From NCBI RefSeq assembly GCF_009928445.1, contig NZ_JAABNO010000021.1, positions 32,922 through 96,921 of the forward strand: DNA of 64,000 nucleotides, read 5' to 3'. The position numbers were made by a program, and so were the translations under genes. This DNA comes from Clostridium sp. C8-1-8. Its GTDB lineage: Bacteria; Bacillota; Clostridia; Clostridiales; Clostridiaceae. Position 1 is the first letter of the stretch; every line of letters starts with the position of its first letter. The notes under the pieces were generated by a model. It searched no databases. It saw nothing but the letters and a program-made list of their open reading frames with translations, and had not been told where the DNA came from. Of this stretch, positions 26,351-35,080 are shown in pieces.

Positions 26351-27400
26351 GTGAAAGTGATTTCATTGAATGAAAATATACTAATAGAAAGCTCAATAGT
26401 ATGCGAGTTATTAGCTTCTATGTTTAGGCTTGAATGCCATGAAAAGCTGCTTCCTCAAAGTCAGCAAAGATTAAAATACGTTCCAGAAGCTTTAAAGAAT
26501 TGGGTTGACAAAAGTAGATTAAGCCTTACAAGTACTTTAAAAGAAGAATTAAGCATATTCTTTAATTTCGAAAGCTTCCTAGGTATGAGTTTAATCCAAG
26601 TTGTTATTGAGAAAGGTTGCCATAAAGACATAGCTCAATTCTTTAACTTTTTAGATCAATATCCTTCAGAGGATTTAGTAAAAAACTTTTTTACTACTGG
26701 TTTTGGACAGGATGCAAAACTCACTAACATACATGATCTATTAGAAGTAAAGGCTTATCTTGATAAGGCTTCTATACCAGAAATTGAAAAGTGGAAGCTA
26801 CTATACTTCTGTTCTTGCCCTGATAAAACTAAAGATAGATTTATAAATCTTGTTAAAAAATATTATAACTTGATATTTAAGAATACCCTAGATATGCTTG
26901 ATACAGTTTATGCTGAGAGTGTAAATAAGCTTGAAGAAAAACTACAGACTAATCCTTTTAACACAATAAGTAAACTTATTGATTATGATTTTGCAACAAA
27001 TAATGATAACATAACTCTAATACCTTCTTACTATTATAATACAGCTTCATTATTATCCTTTTCTGAAGAAGATAGTAGATTAATTTATCTTTATGGTACG
27101 GCCTGTCCTGAAATAGCATTTTCAGAAGATATTTCTTCAGAAAAGGTTCTTAATGCAATAAAGGTTTTGAGCGATGAAAATCGTATTAAAACTATAGAAC
27201 TCTTAAATCAAGGCCCCTGCTATGGGTATGAACTATCTCAAAAGCTTGGTATATCAAGTTCAACCATTTCACATCACCTCTCCTTATTAAATGATATTGA
27301 GGTAATTACGTCATTCAGAGAGGAGAATAAAGTCTACTATAAAGTAAATAAAGATACCATAAGAAAAATACTAAAGCAATTTGAAGCCATGCTAACCTAA
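26351..27400 (+). CDS. ArsR-family regulator with long N-terminal domain
   Basis: The 349-residue protein starts at GTG 26351 behind AAGGTGG. Residues 1-255 form a mostly helical region of the DUF5937-like kind found in long ArsR-type regulators. Residues ~265-349 are a winged helix: L-S-D-E-N-R-I-K-T-I-E-L-L, then Y-E-L-S-Q-K-L-G-I-S-S-S-T-I-S-H-H-L-S-L-L, then an E-E-N-K-V-Y-Y wing. It has no Cys pair for metal sensing in the recognition helix, so a small organic ligand or antibiotic is more likely than a metal. It is followed by an MFS exporter, probably its target. Its stop codon lies inside a terminator-like hairpin. Confidence 0.85.
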   Translation: MKVISLNENILIESSIVCELLASMFRLECHEKLLPQSQQRLKYVPEALKNWVDKSRLSLTSTLKEELSIFFNFESFLGMSLIQVVIEKGCHKDIAQFFNFLDQYPSEDLVKNFFTTGFGQDAKLTNIHDLLEVKAYLDKASIPEIEKWKLLYFCSCPDKTKDRFINLVKKYYNLIFKNTLDMLDTVYAESVNKLEEKLQTNPFNTISKLIDYDFATNNDNITLIPSYYYNTASLLSFSEEDSRLIYLYGTACPEIAFSEDISSEKVLNAIKVLSDENRIKTIELLNQGPCYGYELSQKLGISSSTISHHLSLLNDIEVITSFREENKVYYKVNKDTIRKILKQFEAMLT

Positions 27401-27416
27401 GGTTAGCTATTTTTTC
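27391..27416 (+). terminator. Hairpin overlapping the arsR-type stop codon
   Basis: GCTAACC-TAA-GGTTAGC (27391-27407) is followed by TATTTTTT. The TAA in the loop is the stop codon of the regulator. It may end most transcripts before the MFS gene and so set the ratio of the two products. Confidence 0.65.
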
Positions 27417-27472
27417 AAATTAATGTTCGATAAACATAAGATGTCATATTTTATTTTTATAGGAGGTTCAAG

Positions 27473-28702
27473 ATGAAAATTATAAAAAATAAGGATTTTA
27501 TGCTTCTATGGTTTGCTCAAAGTATTTCAAAGTTAGGTACAAGGCTATATGACATCGCCTTAATGTGGTATATGTATAAGAAAACTGGCTCATCACTAGC
27601 CTTGGGTTTAAGTGTATTGTGCTTTACTGTTCCATCTGTATTGATCTCTCCTCTAGCTGGTGTCCTCGCTGATAGGCTTAGTAAAAAGAAAATTATTATA
27701 AGCACAGATTTCCTAAACGGCCTTATAATGCTCATATTTAGCTATTTTATTTTTACTGACAAATTCCCTATATATACGCTCTATATCTTTATGATACTTT
27801 CAACAATGGTAACTTCTTTATTCAACCCAGCAATATCTTCTGCAATTCCAGTTATTGTAGTTGAAAAAGAGCTAAAAGATGCTAATACCTTAAATCAAAT
27901 TACTTCTCAGATAATAAATATTCTAGGGCCTGCCCTTGCAGGAATATTAATAGCTTTTATGAATATCTGGTTATTATTCTTTGTCAACGGATTGTCCTTC
28001 CTGATTTGTTCTTTACTAGAGAGTTTTATAGTGATTCCTAAGATATATTCTAAGAGATCTGAAAAAGGAGGAATTGCCTCACAGTTTAAAGAAGGATTAC
28101 TGTATGTCACTAAAGACAAACCTTTACTTTATCTAGTTTTGGCTGGAGGAGTAATAATTAATTTCTTTTTGGCACCTTTGTCTATATACGAAACCATGTT
28201 AGCTTCCAAGATTCTTAATGTAGGCTCTACTGGTTATGGGATGATGAACTCAATATTGTCAGTAGGCGCTCTTGTTGGAGCCTTATTGATATTAATAAAT
28301 ATCTTTAAAGATAAATACAAAATGACAGTTATAGGATTGAGCTTAGAAGGAATAGCGGTATTACTCTTAGGACTTATAGCTAATTACTATACCGTGCTTC
28401 TTGCAGAAGCTATTCTAGGATTAGGCGTAACACTAGCAAGCGTAGGAATAAGCACTCTATATCAAGTTCTTATTCCTAAAGATAAAATGGGTAGAGTAAT
28501 GGCACTTGTCAGCACTTTATGTGATGTATCAGTTCCATTAGGTACTCTTGTTGGATCAACAATAGTTATATACTCTCCTTTAAGCTATATACTGATGGTA
28601 TCTGGAATATTCATCTTGATTACTGGAATCTTATTAATTCCATTATTAAATCTAAAAAACAAAAACTCAGCTTTAAAATCTATAGAAGATAAAGCAATAT
28701 AG
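27473..28702 (+). CDS. MFS exporter, MefA/macrolide-efflux-like
   Basis: The 409-residue carrier has 12 predicted helices. The N-terminus (F-M-L-L-W-F-A-Q-S-I-S-K-L-G, then A-L-M-W-Y) and motif A (G-V-L-A-D-R-L-S-K-K-K) match the MefA/MFS_3 drug-efflux group. AGGAGG lies just before the ATG. It sits 72 bases after the ArsR-type regulator with a leaky hairpin between, so expression is probably controlled by that regulator. The exported compound cannot be named from sequence. Confidence 0.85.
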   Translation: MKIIKNKDFMLLWFAQSISKLGTRLYDIALMWYMYKKTGSSLALGLSVLCFTVPSVLISPLAGVLADRLSKKKIIISTDFLNGLIMLIFSYFIFTDKFPIYTLYIFMILSTMVTSLFNPAISSAIPVIVVEKELKDANTLNQITSQIINILGPALAGILIAFMNIWLLFFVNGLSFLICSLLESFIVIPKIYSKRSEKGGIASQFKEGLLYVTKDKPLLYLVLAGGVIINFFLAPLSIYETMLASKILNVGSTGYGMMNSILSVGALVGALLILINIFKDKYKMTVIGLSLEGIAVLLLGLIANYYTVLLAEAILGLGVTLASVGISTLYQVLIPKDKMGRVMALVSTLCDVSVPLGTLVGSTIVIYSPLSYILMVSGIFILITGILLIPLLNLKNKNSALKSIEDKAI

Positions 28703-28893
28703 TTGAATAATTATACATTGAAGTATATTATTTAATTATGCTGATTTAAATTGTTAATTTTCACCATTATTACAAACGTACATTTTTACCTAACTTATGA
28801 GAAAGAGATTTTTGCTAAAGTAAAAACTATATTGTTTCAACTCAGTGATTAAACATAAATGGATTTTAACAATACCTTGAAAGGAGACTTATC

Positions 28894-29091
28894 ATGGAAG
28901 AATTAAAAGTAATTTTAGAAAAGTTTATAGAATCTGGCTGGGACTTGATTTCAATACCATCCAAAGCTTATCTTGAAGGTACTGGGTCAAAAGAAGAGTT
29001 AGTAAAGTCAGTAGAGCAAGCAGATAAAGAATGTGGTAGTTGCGGTTGCGAGCTTGATCCTTTGTATAAGAAATGTCTTAAGTTATTATAA
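28894..29091 (+). CDS. Small Cys-containing protein, unknown
   Basis: The 65-residue protein has a good ribosome binding site (AAAGGAGA, 7 bases before ATG). Its first 40 residues look like an amphipathic helical pair (E-L-K-V-I-L-E-K-F-I-E-S-G-W-D). The C-terminal third holds four cysteines in a C-G-S-C-G-C-x9-C pattern, which could bind a metal. The family is not recognised. It stands alone between the MFS gene and a hairpin repeat. Confidence 0.65.
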   Translation: MEELKVILEKFIESGWDLISIPSKAYLEGTGSKEELVKSVEQADKECGSCGCELDPLYKKCLKLL

Positions 29092-29109
29092 AAAGCTACC
29101 CTTATAAAC

Positions 29110-29203
29110 AGATGTACCACTTCACAAGAAACTTTATTTTCAAGTTTACCTCTCATAAATCAGAGATTTTTGAAGATAGATTTCCTACTGAAGTGGTACT
29201 TCT
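29110..29203. repeat. AGATGTACCACTTC hairpin family, best copy
   Basis: The arms AGATGTACCACTTCA (29110-29124) and TGAAGTGGTACTTCT (29189-29203) pair at 14 of 15 positions, and a second stem (AATCTTTGA-type, AAACTTTA/...) is possible inside. It lies between convergent genes and could serve as a bidirectional terminator, since TTTTC follows on the right. Confidence 0.6.
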
Positions 29204-29217
29204 TTTCATAAAAACAA

Positions 29218-29616
29218 TTAACTATATATCCTAAGTTTTCTTACTCTTCTTAAATACGTAACCATTACTACAGAAATCACACAAATGCCTATTATAACAT
29301 TAGTGGTTCCATATATGTGAAATCTCTTAAGCTGTATAATATCTACTAATGCCCTTATCCACAGTACCCCCATAAGAGCTACACCTAAGACGTTCACTTT
29401 AAGAAAGGTGCTTTTAGCTTCATTCATGTAATTTAATATTAACTGTAATCCCAAATACACAAGATTTAAAAAAATGAAAAATACAAACTCTCCATAAGTT
29501 ATATTTATAACAGTATCATCTACCATAATAGTATAGAAATAAAATATAGCTATAGAAAATAAAAACAAAATTATCGCACTGAAATAATTCAGATACTTTC
29601 TTATTATATCATTCAT
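29218..29616 (-). CDS. Small membrane protein, unknown
   Basis: I place the start at the ATG at 29616 because AGAGGA lies 6 bases upstream, giving 132 residues. Four hydrophobic helices (about 10-30, 38-58, 70-90 and 95-115) end in a strongly basic tail Y-L-R-R-V-R-K-L-R. No family is recognised. The stop is 14 bases from a hairpin repeat that probably ends its transcript. Confidence 0.6.
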   Translation of the reverse strand: MNDIIRKYLNYFSAIILFLFSIAIFYFYTIMVDDTVINITYGEFVFFIFLNLVYLGLQLILNYMNEAKSTFLKVNVLGVALMGVLWIRALVDIIQLKRFHIYGTTNVIIGICVISVVMVTYLRRVRKLRIYS

Positions 29617-29836
29617 GAGCATTCCTCTTACAAGACAGTTGAATTTAATACTTTTATTTTATATTTTGCTAAATAATTACTCTAAGTATATATTTAAATT
29701 ATTTATTTTTCAACCTTTTTTGAGTATTTTTATAAGTTATATTAAATATTTATACAATAGCCGAAATGGTATTAATTCACTTTTAAACCTGTCACTTACT
29801 TCAAATTTAGGCTTTATAAACTATTAATTAAATTTT

Positions 29837-29874
29837 GGCCCTGTTAAAGTACTGTGTTGAAATTAAACATAGCC
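29837..29874. repeat. GGCTCTGTT-family small inverted repeat, copy 2
   Basis: The ends GGCCCTGTTAAAG and TTAAACATAGCC are inverted and imperfect over 38 bases. The interior GTACTGTGTTGAA recurs, reversed, in the copy at 59126. Confidence 0.5.
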
Positions 29875-29898
29875 TGATTTTTTGTTGTGAAATCTTTA

Positions 29899-30333
29899 CT
29901 ACTGGAGATCTTCAATTATATCCTGGTAATGAGTATTCCAAACTATAATCCAACATTTATAGATTCCCTCTCTTCTCATAGCCTCTAATCTATGATTACC
30001 ATCACTTACTATTAGTTTATCGCCTTCATGTTGCACTATTAAAGGCGGCATATCCCATCCATTTTGTATCAAATCTTGAAACTTCTTAATACAAGGTTCC
30101 CAATCCTCTGGTGCATTATAGTACTCCATACCAGGCTCTGGGCCACAGCAACGTTTTAACTTGTCAATACTTATTAACATAGGTCCTGTCCAATACCTTT
30201 TCTCAAGCTTTAACCCTTCAGAGAATGGAACGTTATCTCCAACTGAGTTTAAAAAAAGGTGAACCCATTCCTCAATTTTTCCTTTCTTTCCATAGTCTAT
30301 TGCCTCTTCCACATTAAATCTCATACTTTTCAT
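29899..30333 (-). CDS. ParB/Srx-like domain protein
   Basis: The 144-residue protein carries the ParB/sulfiredoxin-fold signature P-P-L-I-V (~96-100) followed by S-D-G-N-H-R-L-E-A-M-R-R-E-G (~110-123), where D-G-N-H-R forms the nucleotide-binding loop. Nothing resembling a ParB DNA-binding domain follows, so it is a stand-alone small ParB-like ATP/CTP-binding protein rather than a partition protein. Two GGCTCTGTT repeats flank the gene at 29837 and 30365, which may mark a transferred unit. Function unknown. Confidence 0.7.
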   Translation of the reverse strand: MKSMRFNVEEAIDYGKKGKIEEWVHLFLNSVGDNVPFSEGLKLEKRYWTGPMLISIDKLKRCCGPEPGMEYYNAPEDWEPCIKKFQDLIQNGWDMPPLIVQHEGDKLIVSDGNHRLEAMRREGIYKCWIIVWNTHYQDIIEDLQ

Positions 30334-30364
30334 AATAATACTTTAAATACCTCCATATAAAATT

Positions 30365-30396
30365 GGCTATGTTTAAGAATATTGTTTAACAGAGCC
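30365..30396. repeat. GGCTCTGTT-family small inverted repeat, copy 3
   Basis: GGCTATGTTTAAG and GTTTAACAGAGCC form a nearly perfect 32-base palindrome. With copy 2 it brackets the ParB-like gene. Confidence 0.5.
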
Positions 30397-30442
30397 ATAA
30401 AATTTAACTGTATTAATATCAGCAATCTTCTAAAGGTGTACC

Positions 30443-31381
30443 TCAGCCTTGATACATATCTATAATTGTAAGTACATTCTTCAGAATGCTTTTATAGACC
30501 TCTCTATTATCAAGCTTCGCATAAAATCTCATACCATCTAAGCTATGACAGATTGTAGCGCATAAAAATCTTTCTCTAGCATGAGAAACATCAAAGTCAT
30601 TGTTTTTATAAAATTCGCAAAATCTATTAAAAAGGTCATGCTCACTAAACTCTAAAACTATTTTAGAAATGTCAAAGAAATAATCTAAATAGCTTACTCC
30701 TCCCCAGTCAATAATCCCAGATACTTTCGAATCACTTACTAACACATTGTTATAGTGGAAATCCGAGTGAACTAAGTACCTTTTTCCTTCACAATATGGT
30801 GCAAGTTTTATCATTTTTTTATATAAGTCCATAAACTCTTCATAATCTAGGAAGCTCGTCTTAAATAGTTCATACCAGTCTTTCCAGAATCCCTGAATGT
30901 CTTTTGAAAAAAAGCTTTCTAAGAATTCTTCAAAAGTTCTAAACTGCCCATTTCTCTCGGAATTTAACCACCTATAACCTAATGTAGAACTTATGTCCAT
31001 AGAATGGATATTTTTCAAAGTATCCATGATGCTAGGCAAGTAACTTTCAACTTCTTGCTTATCTAAAGCACATAATGGACTACCATAAAGTTTCTCTGAT
31101 ATAGCATAATAATAATCTTTATAATATCCTTTATTCAATAATTTAGGAGAAGGAACTTTAGCTTTCTCAAATCTATCCTGAAAGTAGCTTTCAACTTCAA
31201 ATTCAGTGTTATCCTTAGCAAACCGTATAACATATTCCTTATTCAAAAGGCTAAAAAAGTACACTCTTTTTATCTTACCTGATGATGCTTCTATAATATT
31301 ATCTATATTACTTCTAACAACTGTTCGTAAAAGAGCTAACACCTCATCAATACTTAAATCAGTTTTTTTTATATTATCCAT
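30443..31381 (-). CDS. APH-family phosphotransferase
   Basis: The start is the ATG at 31381 behind GAGGAGGTG, giving 312 residues. The kinase features are those of the aminoglycoside phosphotransferase fold: V-H-S-D-F-H-Y-N-N-V-L-V with catalytic D207 and N211, and I-I-D-W-G-G with metal-binding D225. The substrate may be an aminoglycoside, hygromycin-like drug, or a metabolite such as choline or homoserine; the sequence does not decide this. It is preceded by a terminator at 31480-31518, so it has its own promoter. Confidence 0.82.
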   Translation of the reverse strand: MDNIKKTDLSIDEVLALLRTVVRSNIDNIIEASSGKIKRVYFFSLLNKEYVIRFAKDNTEFEVESYFQDRFEKAKVPSPKLLNKGYYKDYYYAISEKLYGSPLCALDKQEVESYLPSIMDTLKNIHSMDISSTLGYRWLNSERNGQFRTFEEFLESFFSKDIQGFWKDWYELFKTSFLDYEEFMDLYKKMIKLAPYCEGKRYLVHSDFHYNNVLVSDSKVSGIIDWGGVSYLDYFFDISKIVLEFSEHDLFNRFCEFYKNNDFDVSHARERFLCATICHSLDGMRFYAKLDNREVYKSILKNVLTIIDMYQG

Positions 31382-31479
31382 CTTAGCACCTCCTCTCAAT
31401 TTTATATCTACATAAATTATTTTATATAGAAGCCATTATAGTTTATATAGCTAGTTTAATTATATTTATTTAATGTATA

Positions 31480-31518
31480 AAAGCTGTCTAGAATAACTTA
31501 TTATTCCAAGACAGCTTT
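31480..31518 (-). terminator. Terminator of the CD3324-like gene
   Basis: AAAGCTGTCT and AGACAGCTTT pair perfectly, with an inner GAATAA/TTATTC stem. On the minus strand TTTTA follows. Confidence 0.7.
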
Positions 31519-31595
31519 CTACTTATAATCTTAATATCAAACTTCTTCATTATATAATCTAAATAAAACATTTTTGCCTTCAACTTATATAATGC

Positions 31596-31859
31596 TCATT
31601 TTCTATATACTATTTTCTTAATTGTTTCTATAGACAGACAGTATTCTAATGATAACTCCTCAATTGTTGAGCCTTTCAAGAATCTGTCTTTTATATTATC
31701 ATTTCTTATTTTTAACTCAACTTTATATCCTGATAGTTCTCCACATTGCTTCTTATTTTCTTCTATTTGAGGAATGTATACTAGTCCGCCACTTATATAT
31801 TTCTGAATTTCTACTACCAATTCTTTTGGTAATATATCTATACCATTTTTATAATCCAT
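31596..31859 (-). CDS. CD3324-family small protein with C-terminal HTH
   Basis: The 87-residue protein has the pattern of the clostridial CD3324 family: an N-terminal I-L-P-K-E-L-V-V-E-I-Q-K-Y-I-S-G, then Y-I-P-Q-I-E-E-N-K-K-Q-C-G, and a C-terminal helix-turn-helix-like T-I-E-E-L-S-L-E-Y-C-L-S-I-E-T-I-K-K-I. Family members are small putative DNA-binding proteins of unknown role. AAGGAGCG lies 4 bases before the ATG. It forms a single-gene unit with its own terminator. Confidence 0.75.
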   Translation of the reverse strand: MDYKNGIDILPKELVVEIQKYISGGLVYIPQIEENKKQCGELSGYKVELKIRNDNIKDRFLKGSTIEELSLEYCLSIETIKKIVYRK

Positions 31860-31952
31860 TCTAATTCGCTCCTTAAATTTGAAATCTTATTTAAGGATGC
31901 AATATCTGCCTCTAACTAAATCTTTCTATATTAGAATGAAAATGTGACAGTT

Positions 31953-32006
31953 TTTATTCCATGCAACGTCACCTATAGTTATCTTACAGATACTGCATGG
32001 AATAAA
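31953..32006. repeat. Perfect inverted repeat between the nucleotidase and CD3324-like genes
   Basis: TTTATTCCATGCA and TGCATGGAATAAA are perfect 13-base arms around a 28-base loop. It lies 48 bases past the nucleotidase stop and ~95 bases before the CD3324-like start on the same strand. A terminator without a long T-run, or an operator, are both possible. Confidence 0.5.
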
Positions 32007-32054
32007 GGATTTTCTGTTGTAATAAAACATAAAGTTCTCATTTTGTATGCCCTC

Positions 32055-33431
32055 CTATTTTTTTATCCACCTATCAACATAGGCTTTCTTTATGAAATCT
32101 TCTTTAGCTAAATATTCTTTCAAGGTATCTCTCAAATACTCAATGTTATACTTTTCATTTTTATTATTACTCAAAGCTGTATAGCCAGTACCTCTTAGAA
32201 GATAATCTGAAGATGCCACAGTGTACCATCTTTCTTCTTCTAACTTTTCTCCATTAATAAAAACATTTATTATATTTCTTCCGTCATGTTCGATTAAGGC
32301 CCTTGATACATGAAGCCTTCCTAGATACTTTCCTCTAAACCCTGGACCCTTTCCATCCAAATAGCAATAATCTGTATCTAAAGAGTCTTGCAGGGCTTCT
32401 TTTAAGTGCTTTCCTTGAACTTCAAAGCTTGTAGGATTTAGTGGTGAAGGACATAGCTCTAAAAGCTTCTTTAAAGAAACAGTTCCTTTTCTAATTCCTC
32501 CGTTCAAAACTCCACTATTGATCAATGCTAGATCACAGCTCAGTACATCTGCTAGAGCATCTGCTAAGAAGTTAGTCATAGGGTTTTCTTCCACAATGTC
32601 ATGCCAAAGGTCCTCATTAATTTCATAAAGTGACTTTCCTAATACATCAATAGCCTTTTCTTTGTTTTCTTTTAATACTCTATTAATTTCAACATCTTGC
32701 TTATATTCTTCAATAGCTATATTTTTTCCATCAATTACTTTGACGCCATTACTATCCACTTCAAGCTTTAATACACCTAAATGTTCTGCAAAGCATCCTG
32801 ATGTAAATATAATAGTGTTGTTTAACACCTCAGGCTTATCCATTAGGATGTGAAAGTGTCCACCTATTATAACATCAACTTTATCAATCTTTTCTGCTAC
32901 TTCTCTATCTTTATCCATACCAAGATGAGATACTAATATACATATATCATACTTTCCATTATTGCTAGCAATCTCTTGGTTTATTGCTTCAATATGATCT
33001 TTAAGTTTGAAACCGCAAAGCTCATTAAAAGGAGCTATGTCCGGTGCTGTACCTATTAACAATATTCTTATGTTATTCTTTTCTAAAATAATACTTTTCT
33101 TTGCCCCTAGAATATCCTTATAATCTAAGGTACATAAGTTACAGGTTAGAAAGGGGACCTTAGAATTTACTGCCATACCACTTAATATATCTGGTCCATT
33201 AAAGAATTCATTATTTCCTATAGCTATAGCATCATACCCAGCAGCCTCCAACAGTTCAACTGCAGCTAACCCATTGGTCCCTTGAAGCTCCATCCTCTTA
33301 AAGTCCGCATAGTCGCCAGCATCAAGTACTAAAGTATTTTCATCCTTAAGCTCTTTCATCTTGCTTACAATCTTTGCGAAATTATCAAAATTACTATGTA
33401 TATCATTTGTATGTAATATGTTCAATTTCAT
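32055..33431 (-). CDS. Bifunctional metallophosphatase/5'-nucleotidase, intracellular
   Basis: The 458-residue protein lacks a signal peptide. Its N-terminal calcineurin-like domain has the metal-binding motifs H-T-N-D-I-H-S (~7-13), D-A-G-D-Y (~38-42), G-N-N-E-F (~72-76), V-S-H-L-G and G-G-H-F-H. The third motif reads G-N-N-E where most family members have G-N-H-E, so the usual catalytic His is Asn. The C-terminal 5'-nucleotidase domain (~290-440) includes N-S-G-V-L-N-G-G and the substrate-binding Y-T-V-A-S-S-D-Y. It resembles cytoplasmic UshA-like proteins such as YunD. The ribosome binding site is AAGGAG. Confidence 0.83.
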   Translation of the reverse strand: MKLNILHTNDIHSNFDNFAKIVSKMKELKDENTLVLDAGDYADFKRMELQGTNGLAAVELLEAAGYDAIAIGNNEFFNGPDILSGMAVNSKVPFLTCNLCTLDYKDILGAKKSIILEKNNIRILLIGTAPDIAPFNELCGFKLKDHIEAINQEIASNNGKYDICILVSHLGMDKDREVAEKIDKVDVIIGGHFHILMDKPEVLNNTIIFTSGCFAEHLGVLKLEVDSNGVKVIDGKNIAIEEYKQDVEINRVLKENKEKAIDVLGKSLYEINEDLWHDIVEENPMTNFLADALADVLSCDLALINSGVLNGGIRKGTVSLKKLLELCPSPLNPTSFEVQGKHLKEALQDSLDTDYCYLDGKGPGFRGKYLGRLHVSRALIEHDGRNIINVFINGEKLEEERWYTVASSDYLLRGTGYTALSNNKNEKYNIEYLRDTLKEYLAKEDFIKKAYVDRWIKK

Positions 33432-33507
33432 ACTTTCTGCTCCTTAAAAACTCTTACTGAAAAGTTATACTAATTTATAATTTTTTTTATGCTAAAAAAT
33501 TCTTCAG

Positions 33508-34728
33508 CTAATTCTTATCATACTTTTTAACCATATACATTGCTACAGCTCCGATTAACATAAGTCCTGCTACTAAAAACCATGCATTTTGGAAACTCAC
33601 ATACATAATAATAACACCCATTACATAAGGTCCAATTGCATAACCAGTACCATTCACAAGAAATAAAATCGAGTTAGCTCGTCCTAAGAATTCCTTAGGG
33701 GTTCGTTGCGCAATATAATTATTTGAATTTATAGAAATAAGTATTTCTCCCATGGTCATTACAATTATTCCTATTACAAATACAAACATAAGCCTGCTTA
33801 CTCCAAACATGATAAAGGATATAAAATACAGTATTCCTCCCCAAAAGATACTTTTAATTGGCGATGTCTTTTGTGTAATAGATGTCAGAAATGGAGTAAC
33901 TAATATGACAGTTATAGCATTTACACTAAATAATACTGGAAATAGTAGTTTTCCTTTATCACTAAATAAATCTACAGTTTGTAGAGGAAGCATAAAGTTC
34001 CACTGAATATAGCAAAAATTATATATTAATAGAATTACCGAAAATACCACAAGGGCTGGATTTTTATACAGGAAAGAAAATATTGAATTACTATTTTCGC
34101 TATTTGCTCCTTGCTCTTCAAGTTGCACTTTTGAATCACAATCCTTCACATTTGCTTTTATAAAAAGTGCTATAAGCAATGTAGACAGTAATGTAGTAAC
34201 TGCATCTAAAATAAATAAAAGGCTCAGTAGATTTTTATAGTATAGAATTCCACCTATTATAGGTCCTACTGCTAGTCCCAAGTTAAGTCCTAGATACATT
34301 AGTGAATATGCATTCTTCATTAGCTTTTGAGGCGTAACTATAGGTACCATCGCATTAAAAGCTGGAGATGCCAATGCATAAAGATTTGAAGCTATTATAA
34401 TCAACACCGTAACTGTAAAGTTAGGTTTCATAAAACCACATACCACATAAAATATAGAGCCTATAACCTGAAATAAAACTATTATTTTCTTACTTCCAAA
34501 CTTATCTACCAGATTACCTCCAATCATTAAGAATGGAGCTTGAGTAAGCATAGAAATAGTTGTAAATAGTCCAGCTTGAGTTTTAGTAAAACCTATCTGC
34601 TCAGTTAAAATCAAGGTCAATAAAGGCATAATAAAACTACCCATTTTATTGATTACTGTTGAAACAAAAAGTAGATAGATATCCCTCGGAAGTCCCTTAT
34701 AAACTGATATATGTTTATTTATATTCAT
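33508..34728 (-). CDS. MFS transporter
   Basis: The 406-residue protein has 12 helices and motif A (G-N-L-V-D-K-F-G-S-K-K). AGAGGATAT precedes the ATG. It lies 77 bases upstream of the nucleotidase on the same strand and may be co-transcribed. Drug or small-metabolite export is the usual role of this type; no specific subfamily is recognised. Confidence 0.82.
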   Translation of the reverse strand: MNINKHISVYKGLPRDIYLLFVSTVINKMGSFIMPLLTLILTEQIGFTKTQAGLFTTISMLTQAPFLMIGGNLVDKFGSKKIIVLFQVIGSIFYVVCGFMKPNFTVTVLIIIASNLYALASPAFNAMVPIVTPQKLMKNAYSLMYLGLNLGLAVGPIIGGILYYKNLLSLLFILDAVTTLLSTLLIALFIKANVKDCDSKVQLEEQGANSENSNSIFSFLYKNPALVVFSVILLIYNFCYIQWNFMLPLQTVDLFSDKGKLLFPVLFSVNAITVILVTPFLTSITQKTSPIKSIFWGGILYFISFIMFGVSRLMFVFVIGIIVMTMGEILISINSNNYIAQRTPKEFLGRANSILFLVNGTGYAIGPYVMGVIIMYVSFQNAWFLVAGLMLIGAVAMYMVKKYDKN

Positions 34729-35080
34729 ATAAATATCCTCTTTTAAATTATACTTTGTGAAGGCCTCTTCTTTATGAGCGAAGCTGATAACTATATTGTT
34801 TCAGCTTTAACGATTAAGCTTCCGTAATTGAAACCTATATAGATCCCTTAACACTTATAACATATACAACACAATGTTCTATATTATAACATATATACCA
34901 GACAAATTCCATTTAAATGTATAATACAACTTATATTAACAAAAGCTGCATTTATTAAAAATTTTAACTTTAATTACTCCAGCAAATACAGCTTTAGGTT
35001 GCATACCCATAAAATCAAACCTTCCTTTAAAGTAAGAAAATCGCTAATGAAATACATTAGCGATTTTCTTATACATAACC
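34729..35080. other. Intergenic region with strong terminator
   Basis: This 352-base gap lies upstream of the MFS gene. Near 34788 the string AACTATATTGTTTCA recurs from 28827, but the similarity is short. The only firm feature is the terminator at 35034-35070. Confidence 0.45.
35034..35070 (-). terminator. Terminator of the J-domain/SEC-C gene
   Basis: AAGAAAATCGCTAATG and CATTAGCGATTTTCTT are perfect 16-base arms around a 5-base loop, 11 bases past the stop codon. The A/T-rich outer ends make it bidirectional. Confidence 0.85.
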
